From JACMLC01 sp963720235 (GTDB lineage: Bacteria > Acidobacteriota > Blastocatellia > Pyrinomonadales > Pyrinomonadaceae): a DNA stretch of 64,000 bases. A program made the position numbers and the translations under genes. Location of the stretch: the NCBI GenBank assembly GCA_963720235.1, contig OY970389.1:1984001-2048000 (forward strand). Direction: 5' to 3'. This document shows, one piece after another, positions 1 to 9,123 of the stretch (position 1 is its first letter; the number at the start of each line of letters is the position of its first letter). The notes under the pieces were generated by a model. That model saw only the letters and a list, made by a program, of their open reading frames with translations. It had not been told where the DNA came from and did no database searches.

Positions 1-822
1 GATTTAGGAGACGGCATCACAGGATGGGCCATCGCCAACGGGCGTACGATGTGCAGTTCTTCGCCTGAGCTGGATATGACTGGCGTGCCAGAAGAGATTT
101 CGCGTCATGCCAAACAGGTTCTTGTCGCTCCCTTGATGCGCGAAGATGGAGCTTTCGGAGCCATCACGCTCTATTCCAACAATCGCCATCCATATACGAC
201 GGAGCATGTGCGGCTGCTCGAATCAGTCGGGCAACATGCATCGAGCGCGCTCAATAACGCTCTCACGTTTGAGAAGACGAAAGAGAGCGCGTTGATTGAC
301 CCGTTGACAGAGCTACCAAACGCGCGCGCCTTCTTCATGGCGCTTGAGCAGCGCATAGCCGAATGCCAGCGTTTGAAGAATCACGAGCCGATGACAGTCA
401 TCAGCATGGACTTGGATGAGTTCAAGAAAGTCAACGACACTTACGGGCATGCGACTGGCGACAGGTTGCTGGCGAGCGTGGCCGCGATTATCAAAAAGCA
501 GTTGAGGCAAATGGACATTCTCGCGCGTTACGCTGGCGATGAGTTCATAGCCATCCTGCCGATGGCTTCCGGCAACATGGCTGTCATCATCGCGGAACGC
601 ATCAGCGCGGCTTTGAAAGCTCATCAATTCTCAGTCCGCAATGGACACAAAGTCGAAGTCGGAGTCAGCATCGGCATCGCCTGTTATCCATCCGACGGCG
701 AGACAGCCGCAGAGCTTCTGACCATCGCAGACCGCAACATGCAGCATGACAAGCATGCACGCAAACTCGCTCCTTCAATCGCAGCCGAATCTTCTGTCAC
801 TTCGATTGAAGCTTTCAGATAA
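1..822 (+). CDS. GAF-GGDEF diguanylate cyclase, 5' end cut by window
   Basis: Predicted to make cyclic di-GMP from two GTP, with a GAF sensor in front. The frame is open from base 1, so the gene starts before the window. The first ~95 visible residues look like the end of a GAF domain (GITGWAIANG, then VAPLMREDGAFGAITLYS). The GGDEF domain fills roughly residues 98-255: DPLTELPNAR at its start and the active-site signature as AGDEF in RYAGDEF, an accepted variant of GGDEF. RQMD lies five residues before it and matches the RxxD inhibitory site, so product feedback is likely. No EAL domain follows. A CGCAAAGG hairpin element begins 12 bases after the stop and may end the transcript. An HD-GYP protein near 56.4 kb could degrade the same messenger. 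Family assignment is firm; the signal sensed is unknown. Confidence 0.93.
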   Translation, partial: DLGDGITGWAIANGRTMCSSSPELDMTGVPEEISRHAKQVLVAPLMREDGAFGAITLYSNNRHPYTTEHVRLLESVGQHASSALNNALTFEKTKESALIDPLTELPNARAFFMALEQRIAECQRLKNHEPMTVISMDLDEFKKVNDTYGHATGDRLLASVAAIIKKQLRQMDILARYAGDEFIAILPMASGNMAVIIAERISAALKAHQFSVRNGHKVEVGVSIGIACYPSDGETAAELLTIADRNMQHDKHARKLAPSIAAESSVTSIEAFR

Positions 823-833
823 GACAGAAAAGA

Positions 834-948
834 GAATTTCCCGCAAAGGCGCAAAGGCGCAAAGAAAGACGCGAAGAGAGCTTTCACGATAATTGATAGT
901 TCTCTTTGCGTCTTCTTCTTTGCGCCTTTGCGCCTTTGCGGGAAATTC
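834..948. repeat. CGCAAAGG hairpin element, copy 1
   Basis: Long inverted repeat. The left arm starts GAATTTCCCGCAAAGG and repeats the octamer CGCAAAGG; the right arm is its near-perfect complement ending CCTTTGCGGGAAATTC. The loop is about 25 bases. It sits between the diguanylate cyclase and pdhA and could act as a terminator. It is one of at least ten related copies in the window. Confidence 0.9.
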
Positions 949-974
949 TTTCGTCCGCCATTTTTCCATACCTT

Positions 975-1004
975 TTGCGCCTTACAGCAAATCTCGCGTA
1001 TAAT
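975..1004 (+). promoter_or_regulatory. Candidate sigma-70 promoter for pdhA operon
   Basis: TTGCGC at 975-980 and a perfect TATAAT at 999-1004, separated by 18 bases, about 100 bases upstream of the pdhA start. The -10 box is exact; the -35 box matches in four of six positions. Read from sequence only. Confidence 0.45.
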
Positions 1005-1105
1005 CTCAGCCATTCTTTAAGATTCGAGAACCGAAGCCTGAATGATGATTGAGATTGGCCGCGCACGGGCTGTCTCTTCGCTACTGTTGGCTGTAAATTT
1101 AAGAG

Positions 1106-2227
1106 ATGAGCAAACAAGCCGCACCCACAAAATCGCGCGTCAAAGCCGAAGAGCAACCCTCAAAGGCACGCGCCGTCGAAGACGAAGTGACGGACGAGAT
1201 TAATCCCGCGCAGTTGCAGGAAGAGCACCGGCAACAAAAAGAGGAGCAGAAAGATCGTATTGAAGAGACGGACAAGGAGACGCTTCTCAACCTGCTCTAT
1301 CAGATGATTCTCATTCGCCGCTTTGAAGAAAAATGTGCAGAGAGTTATAGCCTGGGCAAGATTGGCGGCTTCTGTCACCTTTACATAGGACAGGAGGCCG
1401 TCGCCGTCGGAGCCTTAAGCGCGCTCAAGCCGGATGATTATGTGCTCGCGAGTTACAGAGAGCATGGGCATGCGATTGCCAAAGGCGTCCCGCCGGATGA
1501 AGTGATGGCGGAGCTTTATGGCAAAGCCGGTGGAAGCTCAAGCGGCAAAGGCGGCTCGATGCATATCTTCGATGCTGACCGGAATTTTTTAGGCGGTCAC
1601 GGAATTGTCGGCGGCCAGATTCCACTCGCCACAGGCGTCGCGTTTGCAACTAAATATAAAGGCACTGACCAGGTCACGCTCTGCTTCTTCGGCGAAGCCG
1701 CAGTCAATCAGGGAGCTTTTCATGAATCTCTGAACATGGCACAACTCTGGAAACTGCCATGCATTTATATCTGCGAAAACAATCAGTACGGCATGGGAAC
1801 TTCGCTCGACCGCGCGATGTCTTTACAGGATGTCTCACAGAAAGCATGCGCGTATGAGTTGGCTTCGGAGTTTGTTGACGGGATGGATGTGCTGGCCGTG
1901 CGCGAGGCCGTACAGCGCGGCATTGAGCGTGCGCGCAAAGATTACTTGCCGACTCTTTTGGAGATTCGCACCTATCGCTTTATGGGCCACTCTATGTCCG
2001 ACCCCGGAAACTACCGCACGCGCGCAGAGATTGAAAAGCATCAGGAGCGCGACCCCATCAAGCTCTTTACAGCAAGCTTGATGGAAAAAAATATCATAGA
2101 TCAGGCCGCGCTCGATGACATAGAGAAGCGCGTCCGCGAAGAGGTCGAACATGCCGCGCGCTTCGCAGACGAAAGCCCCCTTCCAGATTTGAAAGAGCTT
2201 TATACGAACGTCTATGCTAACGAGTAA
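1106..2227 (+). CDS. pdhA: Pyruvate dehydrogenase E1 component, alpha subunit
   Basis: Thiamine-diphosphate-dependent decarboxylation of pyruvate, the first step of the pyruvate dehydrogenase complex in the cytoplasm. The 373-residue protein has the E1-alpha hallmarks: GKGGSMHIFD, the ThDP motif starting GEAAVNQGAFHE (about residue 196) and closing ENNQYGMGTS, and the conserved loop YRFMGHSMSDPGNYR. The usual GDG of the ThDP motif is GEA here. The first ~55 residues are an unusual charged extension rich in Lys, Glu and Gln, before the normal start of the fold at QMILIRRFEEKC; it may bind a partner or be natively unfolded. pdhB and pdhC follow in the same direction, so an operon is very likely. 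A 2-oxoisovalerate substrate cannot be excluded, but the E1-alpha assignment is solid. Confidence 0.93.
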   Translation: MSKQAAPTKSRVKAEEQPSKARAVEDEVTDEINPAQLQEEHRQQKEEQKDRIEETDKETLLNLLYQMILIRRFEEKCAESYSLGKIGGFCHLYIGQEAVAVGALSALKPDDYVLASYREHGHAIAKGVPPDEVMAELYGKAGGSSSGKGGSMHIFDADRNFLGGHGIVGGQIPLATGVAFATKYKGTDQVTLCFFGEAAVNQGAFHESLNMAQLWKLPCIYICENNQYGMGTSLDRAMSLQDVSQKACAYELASEFVDGMDVLAVREAVQRGIERARKDYLPTLLEIRTYRFMGHSMSDPGNYRTRAEIEKHQERDPIKLFTASLMEKNIIDQAALDDIEKRVREEVEHAARFADESPLPDLKELYTNVYANE

Positions 2228-2310
2228 AGAGTCAGGAGTCTGGAGTCAGGAGTCAGGAGTCTCAAGAAAAAAGCTTTTGACTCCAGACTCCAGACTCCAG
2301 ACTCCTGACT
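2223..2310. repeat. Heptamer hairpin, GAGTCNG words
   Basis: Between pdhA and pdhB. The left arm is five tandem 7-bp words of form GAGTCNG/GAGTCTG. The right arm is the complement (CAGACTC words), giving a long stem with a loop around AAAAAAGC. It begins at the pdhA stop codon and ends just before the pdhB ribosome site, so it would fold within the operon mRNA. Confidence 0.9.
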
Positions 2311-2331
2311 TATTCGTTATTGAGGTTAAAG

Positions 2332-3315
2332 ATGGCAGTTATGACGATGCGCGAGGCTTTGAATCAGGCTTTGCGCGAAGAGCTACAGAGGGACGAGAAT
2401 GTTTTTCTGATGGGCGAAGAGGTCGCAGCCTATCAGGGAGCATACAAGGTGACGAAGGGCCTTTTGGAAGAGTTTGGCGACAAGCGCGTCATTGACACGC
2501 CGATTACCGAACTCGGTTTCGCGGGGCTCGGCGTCGGCGCGGCGATGGTCGGGCTTCGTCCGATTATCGAATTTATGACTTTCAACTTTTCGATTCTCGC
2601 CTCAGACCAGATAGTCAACTCCGCAGCCAAGATGCTCTACATGTCCGGCGGGCAATTTAAAATTCCGATGGTCTTTCGCGGCCCCGGCGGCTCTGCCTAT
2701 CAAGTCTCTTCGCAGCACTCGCAGGCCATCGAATCATGGTATGCATACTTTCCCGGCTTGAAAGTCGTCATGCCTTCGACGCCCGCCGATGCCAAAGGGC
2801 TTTTAAAATCCTCTATTCGTGACGACGACCCTGTGGTCTTTATCGAACAGGAAAGAATGTACGGCAACAAGGGCGAAGTGCCGGATGACGAAGACTTCAC
2901 AATTCCGCTCGGCGTCGCGGAAGTCAAACGCGAAGGCAAGGATGCAACCATCGTTGCGCGTTCATTGATGGTTCCAGTCGCTTTAAAGGCCGCAGAAGAA
3001 TTAGAGAAGCAGGGCGTCTCTTGCGAAGTAGTTGACCCGCGCACGATTCGTCCACTTGATATTGAAACGATTGTCAACTCAGTCAAGAAAACCAATCGCG
3101 TCGTCATCGCGGAAGAATCACATCCCTTCTGCGGCGTCGCGGCGGAAATCAGCACACAAATCACGGAGCGCGCATTCGATTACCTGGACGCGCCAGTGCG
3201 CCGCATCTCCGGCGCGGATGTGCCGATGCCTTATGCCAAGAATCTTGAAGACGCGGCCATTCCGAATGTCGAACAGATTGTCAAAGCTGTGCGCGAAGTC
3301 GCTTACATGGATTAA
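2332..3315 (+). CDS. pdhB: Pyruvate dehydrogenase E1 component, beta subunit
   Basis: Partner of PdhA in the E1 heterotetramer; it supplies half of the thiamine diphosphate site. The 327 residues match the usual family length of about 325. Recognisable blocks are MTMREALNQALREEL at the start, GEEVAAYQGAYKVTKGL, DTPITELGFAGLGVGAA, the cofactor-contacting segment FNFSILASDQIVN, and MVFRGPGG. The C-terminal transketolase-like domain starts near DATIVARSLMVPVALKAAEEL. I prefer the ATG at 2332 over the in-frame TTG at 2320, because GAGG at 2322-2325 is well placed for the ATG and the protein then begins as its relatives do. A hairpin of 7-bp words separates it from pdhA, so relative expression may be set after transcription. 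Confidence 0.94.
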   Translation: MAVMTMREALNQALREELQRDENVFLMGEEVAAYQGAYKVTKGLLEEFGDKRVIDTPITELGFAGLGVGAAMVGLRPIIEFMTFNFSILASDQIVNSAAKMLYMSGGQFKIPMVFRGPGGSAYQVSSQHSQAIESWYAYFPGLKVVMPSTPADAKGLLKSSIRDDDPVVFIEQERMYGNKGEVPDDEDFTIPLGVAEVKREGKDATIVARSLMVPVALKAAEELEKQGVSCEVVDPRTIRPLDIETIVNSVKKTNRVVIAEESHPFCGVAAEISTQITERAFDYLDAPVRRISGADVPMPYAKNLEDAAIPNVEQIVKAVREVAYMD

Positions 3316-3410
3316 GTTTTCAGTTATTAGTTTTCAGTTTTCAGAGAGACCGAAGAGGCAAGAAACTGAAAGCTAAACTGAAAACTAAAAACTGGAAACT
3401 GGAAACTAAA
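3316..3410. repeat. Heptamer hairpin, TTTTCAG words
   Basis: Between pdhB and pdhC. Left arm: tandem TTTTCAG words, one degraded to TTATTAG. Right arm: complementary CTGAAAA and CTGGAAA words. It starts at the pdhB stop and ends a few bases before the pdhC ATG, leaving no clear Shine-Dalgarno for pdhC. The word differs from that in the pdhA-pdhB spacer, but the architecture is the same. Confidence 0.88.
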
Positions 3411-3414
3411 AATT

Positions 3415-4812
3415 ATGGCAACGCAGGTCGTGATGCCCAAGCTTTCTCCGACGATGGAGGAAGGGCAACTGTCCCGGTGGCTCAAGAAAGAGGGCGATAA
3501 GGTCTCTATGGGCGAACCTCTGGCAGAGATTGATACAGACAAAGCGACGATGGAGATGCAGGCGCTCGGCTCCGGCGTCCTGCGCAAGATTCTCATACAG
3601 GAAGGCGAGAGCGCGCCGCTCGGCCAACTCATCGCCGTCATCGGCGATGAGAACGAAGACATTTCCGCTCTGCTCTCAGGAGCAGGCTCAAGTCAGGCCG
3701 CAACCGAAAACAAAGAGCGCACAGAGTCGTCTGTCGAAGCAGGAAGCGACGGCGCACAGCAGGAGTCTGCGAAAGTCTCTCCCGAAGGAGAGAGCGCACA
3801 GGCGACTGCCAAAGGCGAACCACTCGCAGGCGACACAGAAGGAAAACCTTCTGACAGCGGTCAGCAATCCGGCAACGGCTCAAAGAGCGCGGCACAGCCT
3901 GCCGCAGAAGGCGAGCGGCTCATTGTCTCTCCGCTTGCCGCGCGTATGGCGGCAGAAGCTGGCATTAATCTACGCACATTGACCGGCAGTGGCCCAAGCG
4001 GGCGCATCGTCAAGCGCGATATAGAAGAAGCCATGAAGTCTGCGCCAGCCGCGCCGGCTCCCGCGCAAGCAGGCGCAGTCGAGGCACGCCGCCAGCAGCC
4101 CGCGCAGCAATCTCAAATCGAAGGCGCATCTCCATACAGAGACGAGCCCATGTCCGAGATGCGGCGCACGATTGCCCGCAGGCTTGTGACATCCATTGGC
4201 CCAGTGCCGCATTTCTTCCTCACAACGGAAGTCGAAATGGACAGGGCCGCAGAAGCGCGCCGCCAGATAAACGAGATGAACCCGGATTTAAAAATCAGTC
4301 TCAACGATTTGATTATCAAAGTCGCGGCCCTCTCGCTCATACAGCATCCGCAGGTCAATTCGTCATTTCAGGAAAAGATTGTGCGCTACTATGAACGCGC
4401 GGACATCGGCGTGGCCGTCGCGATTGAAGAAGGATTGATAACGCCCGTCATACGCGCTGCCGAAAGCAAAGGCTTGGGCCAGATTGCTACGGAAGTCCGC
4501 GAGTTGGCCGAACGCGCACGCGCGCGCAAACTTCGTCCCGAAGAATATACTGGCGCGACCTTCTCCGTCAGCAACCTCGGCATGTTCGGCATAGACGAAT
4601 TCACAGCCGTCATCAATCCGCCGGAAGGAGCGATTCTCGCCGTCGGAGCGATGACGCCCAAGCCGGTCGTGCGCGACGGCGAGATAATTATCAGGCAGAT
4701 GATGCGCGTCACGATGTCTTGCGACCATCGTGTGATAGACGGCGCGACCGGCGCGCGCTTTCTACAAACTTTCAAGAAGATGCTCGAAAATCCGCTCTCT
4801 ATGTTGGTGTAG
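3415..4812 (+). CDS. pdhC: Dihydrolipoyl acetyltransferase, PDH complex E2
   Basis: Core of the pyruvate dehydrogenase complex; it passes the acetyl group from lipoate to CoA. Of 465 residues, 2-78 form one lipoyl domain with the lipoylated Lys in DTDKATM. A flexible linker rich in Ala, Ser, Glu and Gln covers ~85-165. The peripheral E1/E3-binding domain is at ~168-205 (VSPLAARMAAEAGINL, GPSGRIVKRDI). The catalytic domain starts near MSEMRRTIARRL and carries the active-site motif DHRVIDG at ~436. The single lipoyl domain is the simple bacterial form. Last of the pdhABC set. No E3 gene lies nearby, so dihydrolipoamide dehydrogenase must be elsewhere. The ATG at 3415 is required to start the lipoyl domain, although no good ribosome site is seen. 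Confidence 0.95.
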   Translation: MATQVVMPKLSPTMEEGQLSRWLKKEGDKVSMGEPLAEIDTDKATMEMQALGSGVLRKILIQEGESAPLGQLIAVIGDENEDISALLSGAGSSQAATENKERTESSVEAGSDGAQQESAKVSPEGESAQATAKGEPLAGDTEGKPSDSGQQSGNGSKSAAQPAAEGERLIVSPLAARMAAEAGINLRTLTGSGPSGRIVKRDIEEAMKSAPAAPAPAQAGAVEARRQQPAQQSQIEGASPYRDEPMSEMRRTIARRLVTSIGPVPHFFLTTEVEMDRAAEARRQINEMNPDLKISLNDLIIKVAALSLIQHPQVNSSFQEKIVRYYERADIGVAVAIEEGLITPVIRAAESKGLGQIATEVRELAERARARKLRPEEYTGATFSVSNLGMFGIDEFTAVINPPEGAILAVGAMTPKPVVRDGEIIIRQMMRVTMSCDHRVIDGATGARFLQTFKKMLENPLSMLV

Positions 4813-4847
4813 TTCACACAAATGTCTAAACAGATGGAGGAACAATA

Positions 4848-4997
4848 ATGACTCAACAAGAAATACCGGAAGAACAAAACCCCGCTTCTGGACGTGAAGA
4901 AGATGACAGAGACACTGGCCCAATCAAACCGCCGACGCGGGAAGGCGACGAGCCGCGCGACCCGAACGAGGGCGAGATAACAGGAGCAGCCGAATAA
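4848..4997 (+). CDS. Small acidic protein, 49 residues, unknown
   Basis: A short open frame with a strong ribosome site: GGAGG at 4837-4841, seven bases before the ATG. The product MTQQEIPEEQN...GEITGAAE is very rich in Glu, Asp, Pro and Gly, has no hydrophobic core and is probably disordered. It begins 35 bases after pdhC and is followed by a terminator-like hairpin, so it should be the last gene of the pdh transcript. I do not recognise a family. The ribosome site and position support it as real; protein-level conservation is unknown. Confidence 0.55.
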   Translation: MTQQEIPEEQNPASGREEDDRDTGPIKPPTREGDEPRDPNEGEITGAAE

Positions 4998-5060
4998 GTT
5001 CTCGCTGTCTTCAAGAATCGCCCGCGTGATTTTGCAAACTACAATTCACTTCCAATAGAT

Positions 5061-5090
5061 AAAAGGCAAGCTATCAAAGGCTTGCCTTTC
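5061..5090. terminator. Hairpin after the pdh operon
   Basis: AAAGGCAAGC and GCTTGCCTTT form a perfect 10-bp stem with an 8-base loop. It lies 64 bases after the 49-residue gene and before the EamA gene. Only a short T run follows, so termination may be moderate. Confidence 0.7.
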
Positions 5091-5126
5091 ATCTATCCGA
5101 AAGTTGCCGCAAATTTTTGATTGGCG

Positions 5127-6092
5127 ATGAAGAGCGTCGAAACCGCAAACAGAATCGAAGCCTTGCGACAGGGCGGCACGGCCCCGCATCTGGCCCTCAT
5201 CGCTGTGCAGATGATGTTCGGCTCAATGCCAATCTCCGGCAAGATTGCATTAAGGGCGATTTCAACACCCGGCCTCGTAGCCTTTCGCGTCGGAGGCGCG
5301 GCCATAGCTTTTCTTATCTTGCAAAGCGCAGCCGGGCGCGTGAAGATTATGCGCCGCAGCGACTATGCGCGGCTCGCTCTCTACAGCCTGCTCGGCGTCG
5401 TGCTCAACCAACTGCTCTTTGTCAAAGGACTGGCCCTCACGACAGTTATCAACGCGACCTTGCTTAGCACGACGATTCCGGTCTTCGCACTGCTCGTCAG
5501 CATCGCGCTCGGCTTTGATACTTTGTCTCTCAAAAAAACCGTCGGCATCATGCTCGCCGCTGCCGGAGTTATTTATCTGGTTGACCCTTTGCGCACGGAA
5601 TTTTCTGGACAGACGACCTTTGGCAACCTGCTCATCGTCCTTAACTCAATAGCCTATGGCAGCTACATAGCCATCTCGAAAGACCTCTTGCAGAGATACG
5701 GCGCGCTGACTGTGATTACATGGATTTTTATTTTCGGCAGCCTCTTCACAATTCCCTTCGGACTTTTTTATACAGACACAGCGATGCTCCTGCATGCGGG
5801 CAAGGGAGTCTGGCTGGCGATTCTCTACATCATTCTTGTCCCGACGGTCGGAGCATATTATCTGAACGCATGGGCGCTGGCCCGCGTCCCGCCGAGCACC
5901 GTCGCGGTCTATATCTATCTACAGCCATTAATCGCCTTCACACTCGCCCCGCTCATCCTCGGCGAGAGATTTAGCCCGCGCACATGGATTGCCATGCTCC
6001 TGATTTTCGCGGGCGTCTATGTCGTTACACGCCGCGAACGAAGCTATGCAATGGACGAAATCTCAGAACATCCCGAAGCATTGAGTAGATAA
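5127..6092 (+). CDS. EamA/DMT-family membrane transporter
   Basis: Predicted inner-membrane exporter or permease of the drug/metabolite transporter superfamily. The 321 residues hold about ten hydrophobic helices in two EamA halves (~25-150 and ~165-300). Typical features are a first helix with small residues (LIAVQMMFGSMPISGK), the segment ALTTVINATLLSTTIPVFALLVS, and in the second half YLNAWALARVPPSTVAVYIYLQPLIAF followed by LILGERFSPRTWIAMLLIFAGVYVV. The substrate cannot be read; amino acids or small metabolites are common in the family. Stands alone between the pdh terminator and the palindrome-rich spacer before mutS, which is convergent. An in-frame TTG at 5121 is the only other nearby start. 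Confidence 0.88.
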   Translation: MKSVETANRIEALRQGGTAPHLALIAVQMMFGSMPISGKIALRAISTPGLVAFRVGGAAIAFLILQSAAGRVKIMRRSDYARLALYSLLGVVLNQLLFVKGLALTTVINATLLSTTIPVFALLVSIALGFDTLSLKKTVGIMLAAAGVIYLVDPLRTEFSGQTTFGNLLIVLNSIAYGSYIAISKDLLQRYGALTVITWIFIFGSLFTIPFGLFYTDTAMLLHAGKGVWLAILYIILVPTVGAYYLNAWALARVPPSTVAVYIYLQPLIAFTLAPLILGERFSPRTWIAMLLIFAGVYVVTRRERSYAMDEISEHPEALSR

Positions 6093-6123
6093 AAAAGTGA
6101 TGAGTGATGAGATACATCACCAC

Positions 6124-6468
6124 AGCCCCGATAGGGGCGGCATGAAGTAGCCCACGACGTAAGGGTTAAGCATGAGAGATAAATAATGAGCCCCGTAGGG
6201 GCGGCACCATTTATGCGAATCAAGAGTAGAGAATATCTTTGCGCTCTTTGCGAAAAATCTTTGCGGTCTTTGCGTTAAAAACTACTTAACCGCAAAGACC
6301 GCAAAGATGGAAGACGCAAAGAGGTGCAAAGAGAAAGCTCTTTTCTTGCTCTCTAGTTCTGCTCTTGATTCGCATGATTTATGTCGCCCCTACGGGGCTC
6401 GGTTTGTTTTGGTGCGTGTGTCTCCGCGCTGACGCGCGGGGCTAATATCTGCCGCCCCTGTCGGGGCT
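6124..6468. repeat. Three concentric inverted repeats
   Basis: Fills the 400-base spacer between the EamA and mutS genes. Outer pair: AGCCCCGATAGGGGCGGCA (6124-6142) with its complement at 6450-6468. Middle pair: GAGCCCCGTAGGGGCGGCAC (6188-6207) plus GCGAATCAAGAG, mirrored in CTCTTGATTCGC and the CGCCCCTACGGGGCTC end at 6400. Inner pair: CTTTGCG words at about 6237-6285 mirrored by CGCAAAG words at 6290-6345, a variant of the CGCAAAGG family. GCCCCGNNAGGGGC is itself a small palindrome, so each outer unit also folds alone. No gene is seen here. Confidence 0.88.
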
Positions 6469-6506
6469 CACGAAGCTAGCTCTTTCTCATCTCAAACTCA
6501 CGCTAT

Positions 6507-9123
6507 TTAAGCTGTCTTGATAGCTTTGATGGCTTGCGCTTTGTCTGACTCAGCGAGGCGGCGCAGTTCGTAGAGCTTCATCATGGCTTCGACTGGCGAG
6601 ATGCAATCGAGGTCTATATTGAGCAGAGCTTGCGAGATGTCTGACGAGCGAGTTGACGGATGCATTGGCGTGGCGGCGCGCAAACTTTTTTCAGCGATGC
6701 TGTCGTGCGCGCTTCCCTGTTCATATTCATCCAGTAATTTTTCCGCGCGTCGTATGACAGGCCGCGGCAGCCCCGCGAGTTTGGCGGCATAGACTCCGTA
6801 ACTTTTAAGCGCGATGCCCGGACTGATTTTATAAAGAAAGACAAGCTCGCTTCCCTCTTCAGCAATCTCTACATGCATGTTTCTCAAGCGCGGAAGAATC
6901 TCCGACAATTCAGTCAATTCGCGGTAATGTGTTGCAAAGAGAGTCTTGGTGCGAATCTGCGAATGATTGTGTATATATTCAAGCACGGCACGGGCGACAG
7001 CCAGACCGTCATAAGTCGAAGTCCCGCGCCCAAGTTCATCGAGCAGCACGAGCGAGCGCGGCGTCGCGTGATGCAGAATCTGCGCCGTCTCGACCATCTC
7101 AATCATAAAGGTTGACTCGCCGCTCCCGATGCGGTCATAGAGCCCTATGCGCGTGAAGATGCGGTCGCACAAACCAACAGTCGCGGCTTCCGCAGGAACG
7201 AAACTGCCCGCCTGTGCCATGAGCACAATCAGCGCGGCCTGTCTCAGGTAAGTTGATTTGCCGGACATGTTCGGCCCGGTGATGAGCGCAATCTGCGGCG
7301 AACCTTCACCGCCAAGCTCTACATCATTGGCGACGAAAGGCTCGTCATCCAAAGTCCTTTCAAGTACAGGATGGCGTCCTTCCCTGATATAAAGCTGCGC
7401 GCTGTCAACGATTGTGGGCCGCGTGTAGCGAAAGTCTTCGGCTGTCTGCGCGAAGGAAATTATGACATCGAGATAGGCAAGAGTTGATGCGGCTGCGAGA
7501 ATCTCCGCGCGGCTCTTTGAGACTTCTGCGCAGACGTGTCGAAAGAGACTCGCTTCCAGTTCCTCTATCCTTTCCTGCGCGTGTATGACGAGCGATTCAT
7601 ACTCTTTCAACTCAAGCGTGATAAAGCGTTCGGCGTGGGCCAGCGTCTGCTTGCGCGTGTAATCCGCCGGAATCAGATGCTGGTTGGCGCGCGTCACCTC
7701 TATGAAATATCCGAAGACCTTGTTATAGCCAACACGCAGGCTTTTGATTCCGGTGCGCGCACGCTCGCGCTGTTCCAATTCCGCAAGGTAAGTTTTTCCA
7801 TTGCTCAGCAGAGAACGAAGCTGATCCAGCTCTTCCGAAAAACCTTGCCGGATAACTCCCGTCTGCTCATTGCGCGAAGGGAGACTCTTCGGAAATTGCA
7901 TGGTTGATGAGCTTTGCCGCTCCTTCACACGCGGGCATGCGTTCAAGCGTCTGCGCGAAACGATTCGCCTCGCGCTGCAAGACTGCGCGCACACGCGGCA
8001 GAGCTTCGAGACTCTGGCCCAGAGCCAGCAACTCCTGCGCCGAGATGACACTCGCGCGTGCGCGCGACGAGAGACGTTCGAGGTCATGCATGGTCTCAAA
8101 GACTGATGCCAATTCAGCACGCGCCTTTTTGTTTGAGATAAACCATGCGACATGCTCCTGCCTCTGCACTATCTCTGCCAAATCAAGCAGAGGTTGTTGC
8201 AGCCAACGTCGCAAGAGCCTGCCGCCCATCGCCGTGCGCGTCTCATCCAAAGTCGAAAAAAGTGTTGGCGTGCCTGTCGCGCTCTCAAAGACTTCGAGGC
8301 TGCGGAACGTCTGTGTATCGAGCGTCATAAAGCTATCCGTGCGATAACTCGTCAGGCGCGTCAACTGCTCTGAAGCTTCCGTTCGCATCTCTCTGAGATA
8401 TGCGATGATGGCTCCGGCTGCGGCAGTCGCCAGAGGCCAGCGCGTCAGACCGAACGGAGCCAGCGACCTCACTCCAAAATGTTCGCAGAGCGCACGCCGC
8501 GCACGTTCAAACTCAAAATAAGAATCGTCGCAATGAGTGATAAAGCCCGGCATGCTTTGCTCTTGAGAAGCGGAACGATTTTTGGCAGGCACGAGCAACT
8601 CCGAAGGCGCGAGACGTTGCAACTCTGGAATCATCGCCGCATTTTCCAATTCCGTCGCGGCAAATTCGCCCGTCGTCACATCCGCATAAGCGATTCCAGC
8701 GCGCTTCCCATCGCTCACACAGGCCGCCAGGTAATTGTTCGCCTTGCTTTGCAGCAAGCCGGGTTCGAGCACAGTTCCGGGCGTGACTATCCGCACGACA
8801 TCTCGCTCAATGAGGCCGCGCCCTGCCTCGCCTTTGACGGGCGTGGTGGTGAGTTGTTCGCAGATGGCTACGCGATGGCCGCGCGCAATCAAAGTCGCAA
8901 GATGTCTTTCGAGGCTGTGATGCGGGACGCCTGCGAGCGGGATGCGTATGTTCTTGCCCATCGGCTTAGAGGTCAGGACAATATCCAACTCGCGCGCGAG
9001 CAGGCGCGCGTCATCATCAAAGGCTTCATAAAAATCGCCGATGCGAAACAGCAGCAGAGCATCCGCGTGCCGCCGCTTGATTTCGAGATACTGTTTGCGT
9101 AGTGGCGTGGTGTTAGCCGTCAT
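6507..9123 (-). pseudogene. mutS: DNA mismatch repair protein MutS, one-base frameshift
   Basis: Mismatch recognition ATPase. Two overlapping frames together give a full-length MutS. The N-terminal frame (start 9123, stop 7867) has the mismatch-contacting Phe-X-Glu in GDFYEAF and runs to LINHAISEESPFAQ. The C-terminal frame resumes at NEQTGVIRQGF and contains Walker A GPNMSGKST, LDELGRGTS and the helix-turn-helix end. Removing one base from the GGG run at 7879-7881 (CCC on the coding strand) would join them as SPSRNEQTGVIRQGF, matching the normal family order. Both halves are otherwise intact, which suggests either a sequencing or assembly error or a very recent mutation; true loss would give a mutator strain. 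The ATG at 9123 overlaps the stop of the upstream nuclease-like gene (TGATG), so the two are probably translated together. Confidence 0.85.

Noticed and set aside
834..948. CRISPR array
   Set aside because: The repeated words are contiguous and inverted, with no unique spacers and no cas genes in the window.
2214..2495. 93-residue frame across the GAGTCNG hairpin
   Set aside because: Starts inside the end of pdhA and runs into pdhB out of frame; it encodes the repeat only.
8479..9102. 207-residue plus-strand frame
   Set aside because: It is antisense to the N-terminal half of mutS, whose protein matches its family throughout. No ribosome site and an Arg/His-rich random composition.
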